DNA of 25,275 nucleotides from Prevotella sp. (GCA_024681875.1 JAILAA010000177.1:1-25275), one strand, 5' to 3'; shown: positions 7,324 through 16,397, counted from the first letter of the stretch. Translations and numbers: made by a program. The notes: a model not told the origin generated them from the letters alone.

Positions 7324-8607
7324 ATGGAAAAGAATTTGAGAACAGGCTCGCTCTGCGTGCACGCAGGCTATGAGGCCAGGAACGGCGAGCCCATTGAGCT
7401 GCCTATCATCCAGTCGACCACTTTTAAGTACGATGACTCCGACGAGATGGCCCGACTCTTCGACTTGGAGAAGGAGGGCTATTTCTACACCCGCCTGCAG
7501 AATCCCACCAATGATGCCGTGGCTGCTAAGATAGCCGCCCTGGAGGGTGGGGTGGGGTGCGTCCTCACCTCGTCGGGGCAGGCAGCCAACTTCTACGCCG
7601 TGTTCAACATCTGCGAAGCCGGTGACCACATCGTCACCTCGAATGAGATATACGGCGGCACGTACAACCTCTTCGGCGTTACGTTGAAGAAGCTGGGCAT
7701 AGACAGCACTTTCGTGTCGCCCGACGCCTCGGAGGAGGAGCTGCAGGCTGCCTTCCGCCCCAACACGAAGCTGCTCTTCGGCGAGACCATATCCAACCCT
7801 GGCTGCGCCGTGCTCGACATTGAGCGCTTTGCCCGCATCGCCCACAGGAACGGCGTGCCACTCATCGTCGACAATACCTTTGCTACGCCCGTCAACTGCC
7901 GCCCCTTTGAGTGGGGGGCCGACATCGTGACGCACAGCACCACGAAATATATGGACGGAATGGCTACGCAGGTGGGCGGCGCCGTAGTGGACAGCGGCCA
8001 TTTCGACTGGCTTGCCCATGCTGATAAATTCCCCGGCCTTTGCACGCCCGACGAGTCGTATCATGGCCTGACCTACGTGAAAGCCTTTGGCAAGATGGGC
8101 TACACCACGAAGCTTGTGGCGCAGTTGATGCGTGACCTCGGCTCCGTGCCTGCCCCGCAGAATTCCTTCCTGCTGAACCTGGGCTTGCAGACGCTGCATC
8201 TGCGCATGGCCCAGCACTGCAGGAACGCACAGCGCGTGGCTGAGTTCCTGCATGACAGTACGAAGGTGGCATGGGTGCACTACTGTGGCCTGAAGGACGA
8301 CGCCAACTATGCCCGTGCCCAAAAATACCTGCCCAACGGCTCCTGCGGTGTCATCGCCTTCGGTCTGAAGGGCACGCGCGAAACCGCCATCAAATGGATG
8401 GATAGCTTGCAGATGATAAACATTGTGACACATGTGGCCGATGCCCGCAGCTGTGTGCTCCATCCTGCCAGTCACACGCACCGCCAGCTCTCTGATGAGC
8501 AGTTGCGCCAGGCTGGCGTCGCTCCTGACCTCATCCGCCTGTCTGTAGGTATTGAGGACGTGGAAGATATCCTCGACGACATCCGTCAGGCCCTCGACAA
8601 AATTTGA
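7324..8607 (+). CDS. metY: O-acetylhomoserine sulfhydrylase-like PLP enzyme (Cys/Met metabolism family)
   Basis: 427 residues from ATG 7324, which sits just after a -7 promoter element; the open frame continues upstream of the promoter, so the longer start at 7207 is rejected. Family hallmarks: YFYTRLQNPT (53-62), TSSGQAAN (82-89), VDNTFATP (182-189, Asp183 contacting the PLP pyridine) and THSTTKYMDG, with Lys208 as Schiff-base lysine. A late ARSCVLHPASHTH block binds the substrate carboxylate. Such enzymes make homocysteine from O-acetylhomoserine and sulfide, in the cytosol; methionine gamma-lyase is a close relative and cannot be excluded. The next gene begins 22 nt downstream without its own promoter element, although the functions seem unrelated. 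Confidence 0.88.
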   Translation: MEKNLRTGSLCVHAGYEARNGEPIELPIIQSTTFKYDDSDEMARLFDLEKEGYFYTRLQNPTNDAVAAKIAALEGGVGCVLTSSGQAANFYAVFNICEAGDHIVTSNEIYGGTYNLFGVTLKKLGIDSTFVSPDASEEELQAAFRPNTKLLFGETISNPGCAVLDIERFARIAHRNGVPLIVDNTFATPVNCRPFEWGADIVTHSTTKYMDGMATQVGGAVVDSGHFDWLAHADKFPGLCTPDESYHGLTYVKAFGKMGYTTKLVAQLMRDLGSVPAPQNSFLLNLGLQTLHLRMAQHCRNAQRVAEFLHDSTKVAWVHYCGLKDDANYARAQKYLPNGSCGVIAFGLKGTRETAIKWMDSLQMINIVTHVADARSCVLHPASHTHRQLSDEQLRQAGVAPDLIRLSVGIEDVEDILDDIRQALDKI

Positions 8608-8629
8608 CCACCATAGCAACTGAACCCCT

Positions 8630-11600
8630 ATGAAGAAGCGTATTTCCCTTGTTTTTACAGTCGTGTGGCTGTTAGCTGCCAGCGCTTTTGGCGCAGACGG
8701 CCATTCTGCTAACGTCAGTCCCACTGAGGGCACCGTTACTGCCGACTTTGTGGCTGAGCCGCAGATGAAGGCGGACTTGCTGCAGATGCTTGCCAACTTT
8801 GCCGTCTACATGAAGAACGACTTTCAGGACTGTGTGGCGCCTAATAGCGTGGGCGAGACGTGCGGATGCTTCCGTGGCGAGAACACCATGGCCAACGACG
8901 AGAAGGGCGTCAGGCCCAATGCCGACTTGTCGATGATCTGTGCCTTCCTTGCCAAATACGGAAAGGACAGGGTCGTGCTGCCCGCAGGTGTTGCCTGGAC
9001 CGATATCGAGCAGATGGCCATGAAAAGTCTTGTCTTCGCCTATAGCACCCATAAGGCCAACAAGCTGAAGGTGTGTGCGGGGAACAACTACTGGGGCTCC
9101 ACGTCGAACAGCGATGCTGTATGGGAAAGCTCGCTATGGGCCATGTCGGTGGCCTACAGCGCCTTCTTCCAGTGGGACAAGCTTAGCGATACGCAGAAGA
9201 ACTACATCTACAAGCTGCTGAAGGCCGAATGTAATTACGAGTTGCAGCGCAGCATCCCCACAGGCTATGCCGGCGACACCAAGGCTGAGGAGAACGGATG
9301 GGAGGCTGATGTGCTGGCCGCCACTTTAGGTCTCTTCCCAAACGATGCCCTGGCACCGAAGTGGTATCAGCGCCTGCGTGAGTTCGCCATCAACAGCTAT
9401 TCGCAAAAGGACGATGCCAACGACAGGACTGTCGTCGATCCGGCATACGACCAGAAAACCGTGAAGGATCTCTACCGAGGTGCTAACCTCTATGACGACT
9501 TTACGCTGCAGAATCATAACTATTTCCACACCAGCTACCAGAATGTGGTCATCCAGGAGCTGGGCGAGGCCGCCTTGGCGCTCAAGCTTTTCCAGAACGG
9601 GCTTTATGGCGAGGAGAAATGGAAGACCAATGCCTTGATGCACAACAACGACAAAGTGATGCAGGAGGTGCTCTATTGGCTGGCATTGGCCGACGGCGAG
9701 CTGGCGATGCCTAACGGCAACGACTGGAGCCTGTTCCTCTACGACCAGATTACGAGCTACAGCACTAACGCCTGCTTCCTGCGCGATCCGCACGCCCTGA
9801 TGCTCGAGAATCTGGCCTATCAGATGATCAAGGCCAGGCAGACAACTACTGACGACGGCTCGTGGCTACTGCGTGCTGACGTCGGCGCACGCCGTATGGG
9901 CGTTGAGGCTCACCGCGTGATGATGACGTGGCTGATGCACGAGATGCTGTCCACTGCCGACATGGCCGCCACCTCATGGGACGACTTCTGCAGCCAATAC
10001 AGTGCTGCCAAGGTCTTCACTTCGCAGAACATTGTCCGCGCCTCCACTCCAGAGCGCTTCACATGCTTCTCGTGGAGCAACGGCCTGAAGAGTTACACGG
10101 GCTACATGGCCCCGCACATTTCTTCCCACCTCTCACCTTCCGCCTCTCACCTCTTTAATCTTATTGTGCCGTTCCGTGCCAACAATACGGGTAATTTCAT
10201 CGGCTGGTATGAGGTTGGCGGGAAGGGCACCAACGCCACGCCAGTGGTGAACGGCATCTATCAGATGAAGGACAACGCCTTTGCCATGAACGGTGAGCTG
10301 GCAACCAACGACGGCACGCTGGACAACCGCTTCGCCATCTATAGCACGCCTGGCAACGCCGTTGTCTATTTAGATGATGTCCGGGCAAGCAGCGCCGCCA
10401 CCATTTCCCGCGAAAAAGGTGGACTGATGGCCATCAGCGTCGACGACTTCACTGCCACCCAGCGCACCTTCTACACTGCCGATGGCGAGCGACAGCTCAA
10501 TGGCGCAACCTTGACCAAACTCTCAGGCGACTGGGTGAACATCGACAATCAGTTGGGCATTGTAGCTTGCCATTCGCCGCTCTCTGACCAACATACGACC
10601 ACCATGGCCTTCGGCGAAAGGGCCAACAACAACTCGGTGCTCACGGCACGCTTCTATGCTTTCTACAATGACCAGAGCCGCAACGTGCAAGCAGGAGATT
10701 TGGTAGACAGCCGTAGCGTCGTCTATTATAGTAATGTCGACGCTGCCACTACTCAGCAGCTCTCCACTCTCAACTGCCAGCTTTCAACACAGGAGGGATG
10801 GAAGGGGATGATTGCCTTCGATCCTGACAATACGGCCTATTTGCTGCTCTCTAATTTCACTGCAGACCGTCCGTGCGCGTTGGCCGATGTAACCACGGCG
10901 ATGGGCGCTCCCGTCTTCTCCGCGCGTACTGAAATCAGCGGGAAAGGGGCCAGCGCAGACTTCGTAGCAGAGGAAAACCACAGTGTGGTTAACGTCGTGC
11001 GCTTCTTTATCGACGGCAGTGGCATTGAGGCCATGCAGGATGCCGCCGACGACCGTGTCATCTATCTGCTGAACCTGATAAAGGGGCAAAACCATATCAT
11101 TGTCAAGGCTGGTATGTTGGAGGAGAAGATAACGCTGAATCAGACTGTGAAAAAGGTGATGCTGACTGACGAAGGCCTCATCGTGACCGATGTCGAGGCC
11201 TTTCCCGACGACAGTGCCGACATCCTGACGCATGGCTATAAGGACATCACCGAATCTTATCTCGCCAATGCTTCTTTTGAGTTGGACGAGACCTACGGTA
11301 AGGCCGACGGCAACGTCACCGTCAACGGTGTTACCTACAACCCCTGCTACGTCAACACCGTGGCTGCGGCCAATGCCAAATGGCCCAACATCTTGCCGGT
11401 GAGGGACTGGACGGCAGCCAACCAGCTGAGCGTTGGCTCCAATTTCTGCCGTATGTACTCCATGCCCTACAGCCAGACCCAGTATTGCGTCAGTCCTTCC
11501 AATGTGGGCAACTATGCGGCCCGCTGCTCACGTCCTATCAGTGATGCTGCCTGTGGCGACCGTGTGCTTACCGTGCTGAACTCATGGGATTCTGGCAGCA

Positions 11601-12091
11601 ACGCCATCAGGAAGAGCCTGACATTGCCTGCCGGTAAATACAGGGTGCTGATGGACGTGCGCTATGAATGTCCGAACCAGACGGCCAACAACGGCTCCGT
11701 GGTCACTACGTCGGGCGGCAATACCTGTACGTCGCTGACAGGAGTTGCTTATGGCTCCAACGACTTCCGCTATCCTACGGAAAAAAACTCCTGGCAGCAG
11801 CTTTGCTTCGACTTCACCGTCAGCGAGACACAGCCCACAGCTGTCATCTCGTTGGGCTACAAGACCTCTGCGGGCAAGGGCGCTGCCGACAATACCTTGA
11901 TGTATATCGACAACGTGCGCCTGCTGGTGAGCGAAGAGGGCTCTGCTGCCATACAGCCGGTACAGGCCACACAGGCAGCCGCTGGCCTTTCCTATGACCT
12001 CCAAGGAAAACGGCTCGCCGATGGCGAGCCGCTCCATAGGGGTATAGTATATATCAAGGAAGGTAGGAAGGTAATGGCACCTTCCTTTTAG
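8630..12091 (+). CDS. Large secreted protein, possible polysaccharide lyase-like enzyme with C-terminal carbohydrate-binding domain
   Basis: 1153 residues with a signal peptide (cleavage near AFG|AD, residue 21). I cannot assign a family with certainty. Residues about 60-430 are helix-rich with repeated Trp/Tyr/His positions (WESSLWAMS, KAEENGWEAD, QNHNYFHTSY with His296, His300 and Tyr303, VEAHRVMMTWLMHEM). This is the look of an (alpha/alpha) toroid as in PL8- or heparinase-type lyases. Residues about 450-830 are beta-rich (NTGNFIGWYEVGG), which would fit the sandwich domain of such lyases. Residues about 875-1105 start with SYLANASFEL and end with MYIDNVRLL, typical of jelly-roll carbohydrate-binding modules. 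The last 30 residues hold YDLQGKRL...GIVYIKEGRKV, a sorting-like tail. Two short repeat-derived insertions interrupt the middle part (about residues 498-509 and 710-721). Lyase activity is inference from fold-like patterns only. Confidence 0.6.
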   Translation: MKKRISLVFTVVWLLAASAFGADGHSANVSPTEGTVTADFVAEPQMKADLLQMLANFAVYMKNDFQDCVAPNSVGETCGCFRGENTMANDEKGVRPNADLSMICAFLAKYGKDRVVLPAGVAWTDIEQMAMKSLVFAYSTHKANKLKVCAGNNYWGSTSNSDAVWESSLWAMSVAYSAFFQWDKLSDTQKNYIYKLLKAECNYELQRSIPTGYAGDTKAEENGWEADVLAATLGLFPNDALAPKWYQRLREFAINSYSQKDDANDRTVVDPAYDQKTVKDLYRGANLYDDFTLQNHNYFHTSYQNVVIQELGEAALALKLFQNGLYGEEKWKTNALMHNNDKVMQEVLYWLALADGELAMPNGNDWSLFLYDQITSYSTNACFLRDPHALMLENLAYQMIKARQTTTDDGSWLLRADVGARRMGVEAHRVMMTWLMHEMLSTADMAATSWDDFCSQYSAAKVFTSQNIVRASTPERFTCFSWSNGLKSYTGYMAPHISSHLSPSASHLFNLIVPFRANNTGNFIGWYEVGGKGTNATPVVNGIYQMKDNAFAMNGELATNDGTLDNRFAIYSTPGNAVVYLDDVRASSAATISREKGGLMAISVDDFTATQRTFYTADGERQLNGATLTKLSGDWVNIDNQLGIVACHSPLSDQHTTTMAFGERANNNSVLTARFYAFYNDQSRNVQAGDLVDSRSVVYYSNVDAATTQQLSTLNCQLSTQEGWKGMIAFDPDNTAYLLLSNFTADRPCALADVTTAMGAPVFSARTEISGKGASADFVAEENHSVVNVVRFFIDGSGIEAMQDAADDRVIYLLNLIKGQNHIIVKAGMLEEKITLNQTVKKVMLTDEGLIVTDVEAFPDDSADILTHGYKDITESYLANASFELDETYGKADGNVTVNGVTYNPCYVNTVAAANAKWPNILPVRDWTAANQLSVGSNFCRMYSMPYSQTQYCVSPSNVGNYAARCSRPISDAACGDRVLTVLNSWDSGSNAIRKSLTLPAGKYRVLMDVRYECPNQTANNGSVVTTSGGNTCTSLTGVAYGSNDFRYPTEKNSWQQLCFDFTVSETQPTAVISLGYKTSAGKGAADNTLMYIDNVRLLVSEEGSAAIQPVQATQAAAGLSYDLQGKRLADGEPLHRGIVYIKEGRKVMAPSF
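10121..10155 (+). repeat. In-frame CACCTCTCACC-type repeat within the 1153-residue protein gene
   Basis: Degenerate tandem units (CCCACCTCTCACC, CGCCTCTCACCTC) encode a Ser/His/Pro-rich stretch (SSHLSPSASHLF) between YMAPHI and NLIVPF. The same type of DNA occurs inverted in the GH3 gene at 13322-13350. Confidence 0.6.
10757..10790 (+). repeat. In-frame CTCAACTGCCAGCTTTCAAC-type repeat
   Basis: Encodes QQLSTLNCQLSTQ, in which QLST occurs twice. The codons form an imperfect tandem repeat, and the amino acids look unlike the surrounding beta-rich domain. I know this repeat class as common in Prevotella-type genomes from memory, which is not evidence from the window. Confidence 0.5.
12065..12090 (+). 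terminator. Possible intrinsic terminator over the 3' end of the 1153-residue protein gene
   Basis: Perfect 8-bp stem AGGAAGGT (12065-12072) / ACCTTCCT (12079-12086), 6-nt loop, followed by TTT before the TAG stop. The hairpin is made from the last codons of the gene. The opposing GH3 gene ends 6 nt beyond, so this hairpin would keep the two convergent transcripts apart. The T-run is short, which lowers confidence. Confidence 0.45.
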
Positions 12092-12097
12092 CTATAC

Positions 12098-14494
12098 TTA
12101 CTTCTGTCTTAGTAACTCCAGCTTTGCGGTTGGTGCAAGGGCGTTGTTTACGGCTTCGGTGAAGGCTGACAGCTTGATGGTTGTCTGACAGCGGATGTCT
12201 TCGATATTGGCGCCGACAAGGAACGTGTATGTGCCACCTTCTGCCAGCCATTGTGAGTTCGCCTCGTCAAACGATGCCAGCTCGCGCTTCGAGATTTGCA
12301 TGGTCAGGCGCTGGCTCTCGCCAGGCTGCAGTTCGCGTGTCTTGGCAAAACCTTTCAGTTCTTTTGCGGGTTTCTCAAGCCGACCGTCGGGGGCGCTGAC
12401 ATAGACCTGTGCCACCTCCTTGCCGCTGACGTTACCCGTGTTCTTCACCGTTACCGACACTTCAATTCTTTCATCTTTCAATTCTTTCACCTTTACATTC
12501 TCAAAGCTAAAGGTGGTGTAGCTCAGACCGTAGCCGAAAGGATAGGCCACGTCCTTCTGGAAGGTGTCGAAATAGCGGTAGCCCACGTAGATGTCCTCTT
12601 CGTGGTTGGTGTAGGTGTGGCCGGGGATGGGACGCTTGCCTGCGGCCATCTCTTTGAAGGAATAGAAATCGATGTTGCCAGGGAAATTCTTAGTCGACGG
12701 ATGGTCGGTGGCTGCGATAGGCCATGTCATCGTCAGTCGGCCCGAGGGATTCACCTTGCCCGTCAGGATGTCGGCTACGCTGTTACCGCCCTCCATACCC
12801 GGCTGCCAGGCGCAAAGGATGGCGTCGGGATAGCCGCTCCAAGAGGCGGTCTCAATGACGCTACCCGAGTTGATGATGACGATGACAGGCTTGCCTTCGG
12901 CATGGAACGCGTTGCAGACATCCATGATGAGCGCACGCTCCTCAGGTATGAGGTTGAACTCTGTCTCTACGTCGCGGTCGATGCCCTCACCTGCCTGACG
13001 GCCGATGGTGATGATGGCAGCGTCAGCTTTCTTCACCTCATTGTTGATACAGATGGGGTCGATGCCAATCTCCGGATATTTCTGCTGTCCGAACATTTCC
13101 AGTTGATACCACTTGGCCGGATGGCGCTCAGCCTGGAACTTGACTTTGGCAAACTCGATGTACTTGCGGTAGACGTCGGTGAGAACAGGTGACGACTGGA
13201 TGCCTACGTTCTGCAAACCTTGTAGCATGTCGACGACGTAGGGCGGATGCACACAGCCTGAGCCCGTGCCGCCTGAGAGGAAGTCGTAGGAATTTTCGCC
13301 GAAGAGGGCGACGGTTTTGATTAGGGGTGAGGGGTGAGAGGTGTGAGGCGAGGGATTACTTTCAGTTTGAAGAGGCAGACATCCGTTGTTCTTCAGCAGT
13401 ACGATGCCCTCGCAGGCGCTCTGCCGGGTGATAGCGGCGTGAGCCTTGAAGTCGGGGGCGTTGCTGGCCGGATACTTGCGGAAGCTGGGCGTCTTCACGA
13501 TGTATTCCAACATGCGGCGCACGTTGCGGTCAACGTCGGCGATGTCGAGTTTGCCGCTCTTCACACCGTCAATGATTTCTTCCACCTGCTTGGGCTGGCC
13601 CGGCTCCATGAGGTCATTGCCGGCGTGCACCTCGCTGATGGTAGGCAAGCCTTCGCGTATGCCAATCCAGTCAGTCATCACGATGCCCTTGTAGCCCCAG
13701 TCCTCGCGCAGAATCTTCGTCAGCAGGTCGTGGTTGCCCATCGAATATTGGCCGTTGATCTGGTTATAGGACGCCATGATGGTCCAAGGATCGCTCTCAC
13801 GGACGGCAATCTCGAAGCCACGCAGATAAAGCTCACGGGCAGCACGCTGACTGACGCGCTCGTCAACGCTGGTGCGGTCGGTCTCCTGTGAGTTGACGGC
13901 GAAGTGCTTGGCGCTGACGCCGACCCCCTCTTGCTGTACGCCTTTGATGTAGGCGGCGGCAATCTTTCCCGTCAGCAGCGGGTCTTCGGAATAATACTCG
14001 AAGTTGCGTCCGCAGAGCGGATTGCGGTGCAGATTCATGCCAGGGCCGAGGATGACGTCGCAGCGGTATTCCTTGGTCTCGTTGCCGATGGCCTGTCCCA
14101 CCTCTCTCACCAAATCCGTGTTCCATGTGGAAGCCAGACAGGATCCGATGGGGAAGGCTGTGGCATAGTAGGTCTTGTCTGTGCCTTTACGCGTGGGGTC
14201 GATGCGCACGCCGGCAGGGCCGTCGGTGAGCACGGTGGCAGGGATGCCGAGGCGGGGAATGGCAGGCGATGTGCCGGCAGCTCCAGCCACAAGGTCGGCC
14301 TCGCCGCCCACTACGGCATTAGGGCCAAAGAAATTGTTGGCGCCGCCTACTAAAAGCTTGGCCTTTTCCTCAAGGGTCATCGCCTTTATCACTTCGTCGA
14401 TGTTGTCGGCTTTCAGTTGCGGTGCCGTCTGGGCCTGGACCACAGCGGCCATTGTAGTTGCAGTCATGGCAAGAAGAATTGTTTTTAGTTTCAT
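12098..14494 (-). CDS. bglX: Glycoside hydrolase family 3 beta-glucosidase-like enzyme
   Basis: 798 residues from the ATG at 14494. Earlier in-frame codons run into the GH97 gene and are rejected; this start gives a signal peptide (MKLKTILLAMTATTM..., cleavage near VQA|QT). The N-terminal (beta/alpha)8 domain shows GPGMNLHRNPLCGRNFEYYSEDP, KHFAVNSQE and the nucleophile in IVMTDWIG, Asp275. The alpha/beta sandwich domain follows (VALFGEN at about 400), then a fibronectin-III-like domain (about 690-770, GKEVAQVYVSAPDG). GH3 enzymes trim beta-glucosyl or beta-xylosyl units from oligosaccharides, probably in the periplasm. It lies 52 nt downstream of GH97 with no promoter element between, so the two form one transcription unit. 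A Pro/Ser/His-rich insertion of about 14 residues sits between the two main domains. The symbol is a family label only; beta-xylosidase activity is an alternative. Confidence 0.9.
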   Translation of the reverse strand: MKLKTILLAMTATTMAAVVQAQTAPQLKADNIDEVIKAMTLEEKAKLLVGGANNFFGPNAVVGGEADLVAGAAGTSPAIPRLGIPATVLTDGPAGVRIDPTRKGTDKTYYATAFPIGSCLASTWNTDLVREVGQAIGNETKEYRCDVILGPGMNLHRNPLCGRNFEYYSEDPLLTGKIAAAYIKGVQQEGVGVSAKHFAVNSQETDRTSVDERVSQRAARELYLRGFEIAVRESDPWTIMASYNQINGQYSMGNHDLLTKILREDWGYKGIVMTDWIGIREGLPTISEVHAGNDLMEPGQPKQVEEIIDGVKSGKLDIADVDRNVRRMLEYIVKTPSFRKYPASNAPDFKAHAAITRQSACEGIVLLKNNGCLPLQTESNPSPHTSHPSPLIKTVALFGENSYDFLSGGTGSGCVHPPYVVDMLQGLQNVGIQSSPVLTDVYRKYIEFAKVKFQAERHPAKWYQLEMFGQQKYPEIGIDPICINNEVKKADAAIITIGRQAGEGIDRDVETEFNLIPEERALIMDVCNAFHAEGKPVIVIINSGSVIETASWSGYPDAILCAWQPGMEGGNSVADILTGKVNPSGRLTMTWPIAATDHPSTKNFPGNIDFYSFKEMAAGKRPIPGHTYTNHEEDIYVGYRYFDTFQKDVAYPFGYGLSYTTFSFENVKVKELKDERIEVSVTVKNTGNVSGKEVAQVYVSAPDGRLEKPAKELKGFAKTRELQPGESQRLTMQISKRELASFDEANSQWLAEGGTYTFLVGANIEDIRCQTTIKLSAFTEAVNNALAPTAKLELLRQK
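13322..13350 (-). repeat. In-frame CTCACC-type repeat inserted in the GH3 gene
   Basis: On the coding strand the sequence reads as CTCACACCTCTCACCCCTCA-type units and encodes SNPSPHTSHPSPL. It lies exactly in the linker between CLPLQ and KTVALFGEN, where GH3 proteins normally pass straight from one block to the other. Confidence 0.65.
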
Positions 14495-14546
14495 GGTTGT
14501 TATTTTTTTGTCGTAATAAAGTGATAACGTAATGTTGAAATAACGA

Positions 14547-16376
14547 TTATCTGATAACGAAGACGAATCCCCCACGTGGTTGCATCTTGACGGATGCAGG
14601 CAGGGCATTGGGCAGAGAGATGTTCCAGGGCTCGTCAGCATTACCGCTGTCGGCGAAGCTGGTGATGCGCTTACCCTTGATGAAGTTGAGGTCGAGTGTG
14701 ACAGTCTTCTCAGCATCGGTGCCATTGATGCCTGCCACATACCATGTGGTGCCGCAGCGGCGTGCAATGACGGCGTGGTCGGCAGGATAGCCGCTCACGA
14801 GTCGTGTCTCATCCCATACGCTGGGCAGATGGCCAAGGAAATGCCGTACCATAGCGGGCTGTGCGAGGAAGCTCTCAGGACGGTCGGCCAGATGCTGCAG
14901 CGTACTCTCAAAGAGCACCGTCAGCGCCAGCTCGTGGGCGTGCGAGGTGATATGCGGATGTTGCGAGTCGCTGAAGGCGCAAGGAGTGTAGTCCATCGGG
15001 CCGACGACGTTGCGGGTGAAGGGTAGGGTAGCGTTATGTGCTGCTGCCTTCTTCGTGAAGTGCGGCACATTGTTGTACCACTCGGCGCCGTAGACGCCCT
15101 CCGTCGACATCAGGTTGGGCCAGGTGCGCTGCCATCCGCGGGGGATGGTGGCACCGTGGAAGTTCACCAGCAGGTGATGACGGGCGGCACTCTCCAAAAG
15201 ATCCTGACAGTAGTCCATGTTCTGTTGCGTGTCGCCACTGAAGAAGTCGATCTTTACGCCGGCCACGCCAATCTTCTCGCACCATGCAAACTCCTTCTCG
15301 CGGTCTTCGGGCTTGTTCAGGCGGAACTTCGGACCAGGAGCACCATTGATCCAGCCTATTGACGAGTTGTACCAGATGAGCGGTTTTATACCCTTGGCAT
15401 TGGCGTAGACCACGGCATCCTCGATGGTCTTGCCCTCGTTGGTGGCCACCTTGTCCATCTCGTCCCACTCGGCATCGATGAGCACGTAGGGCAGGCCCAG
15501 TGTGACGGCCATGTCCACATATTTCTTGATGATGTTGAAGTCGTTGGAACCATGGTTGTAGGCCCAGTAGATCCACGACACCACGCCAGGTTTGATCCAG
15601 TTGGTGTCGGCAATCTTCGAGGCACTGCTTACGTCGGTGACTAAGGTCGACTGCACCACCTCGGCCAGTGTACCTACGATGACCACGCGCCAAGGCGTGT
15701 GACCAGGCCAGGGCTTACCTTGCTCGTCGCGCTTATCCTGCACCACGCGGAAGGCTTCGCCCTCATTAAATAAAGATGAGGCGCTCTGTCCATACTCGAT
15801 GTTCGCCTCGGTGATGAGCGCAAACATTCCGTCGGAGGCCTCTACCAGCAGCGGATAGCCCCAGTGGGTGTTGGTTTCCTTTTGTTCCATAGAGCCGCCG
15901 AAACCGCCCAACGTCTTCACGTTGGCCGTGGTCGTCATCGGGAAGAAACCCTCATAGCCGTCGCTCCACTGTTGCATCCAGCGCTTCGTGCCTTCAGGGA
16001 TGATGTAGGCGGTGGGTTCCTTGCCGTCTGTGAAAGGTCTGTTGTTTTCGTACCTGAAGGCGAGTCCGTCGTTGTAGAGACGGATGACCATGCCGCCTGT
16101 GCGGTACTCATTGCCCTCGTTAGTGCAGTGCAGGCGCTTGCCGCCCACCATTGTGTACTCCTCGCTGATATGGCGTGGCGTCACCTGTCGAGGTGTAGTA
16201 GACCGCTGGTCAATTACGATGTCCATCACCTGTTTGGAGGCATAGTTCAGTTTCAGGTGTCCGTTGCTCACCTCCATGGTCAACATCCCATTAGGCGACG
16301 TACCCTTCCATGCATTTGCCTGTTCCGCGAGCAACAGCCCGGCGGCTAGCAAACAAAAATAAAATACTCTCTTCAT
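14547..16376 (-). CDS. Glycoside hydrolase family 97, retaining alpha-galactosidase-like
   Basis: 609 residues from ATG 16376 with a signal peptide (MKRVFYFCLLAAGLLLAEQA, cleavage near NA|WK). The domain order fits GH97: N-terminal beta-sandwich (about 22-260), TIM barrel (about 260-520, WIYWAYNHGSNDF, LIDAEWDE), C-terminal beta domain. GH97 has inverting members (SusB-type, Glu base) and retaining members (Asp nucleophile). Here GVKIDFFSGD gives Asp377 as the candidate nucleophile and STEGVYGAEW gives Glu432 as candidate acid/base, so it fits the retaining, alpha-galactosidase-like group. Its own -7 element lies 21 nt upstream in the divergent promoter region, and GH3 follows on the same transcript. 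The pair would remove alpha-linked side groups and then beta-linked backbone sugars. Confidence 0.9.
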   Translation of the reverse strand: MKRVFYFCLLAAGLLLAEQANAWKGTSPNGMLTMEVSNGHLKLNYASKQVMDIVIDQRSTTPRQVTPRHISEEYTMVGGKRLHCTNEGNEYRTGGMVIRLYNDGLAFRYENNRPFTDGKEPTAYIIPEGTKRWMQQWSDGYEGFFPMTTTANVKTLGGFGGSMEQKETNTHWGYPLLVEASDGMFALITEANIEYGQSASSLFNEGEAFRVVQDKRDEQGKPWPGHTPWRVVIVGTLAEVVQSTLVTDVSSASKIADTNWIKPGVVSWIYWAYNHGSNDFNIIKKYVDMAVTLGLPYVLIDAEWDEMDKVATNEGKTIEDAVVYANAKGIKPLIWYNSSIGWINGAPGPKFRLNKPEDREKEFAWCEKIGVAGVKIDFFSGDTQQNMDYCQDLLESAARHHLLVNFHGATIPRGWQRTWPNLMSTEGVYGAEWYNNVPHFTKKAAAHNATLPFTRNVVGPMDYTPCAFSDSQHPHITSHAHELALTVLFESTLQHLADRPESFLAQPAMVRHFLGHLPSVWDETRLVSGYPADHAVIARRCGTTWYVAGINGTDAEKTVTLDLNFIKGKRITSFADSGNADEPWNISLPNALPASVKMQPRGGFVFVIR

Positions 16377-16397
16377 TGTCGTAATAGGTTTTCGTCG

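Noticed and set aside
7282..8796. 504-codon open frame antisense to the metY-like gene, and similar long antisense frames over susC (2883-4163), GH3 (12296-13192), M6 (16464-17351) and nitroreductase (18178-18891)
   Set aside because: These arise from codon and G+C bias of well-supported genes on the other strand. Their translations show no recognisable domains or signal peptides and no promoter element precedes them.
12461..12490. Short repeat TTCAATTCTTTCA (two copies) in the GH3 gene
   Set aside because: It encodes ordinary FnIII-linker residues (VKELKDERIE) and is too short and degenerate to set apart from chance.
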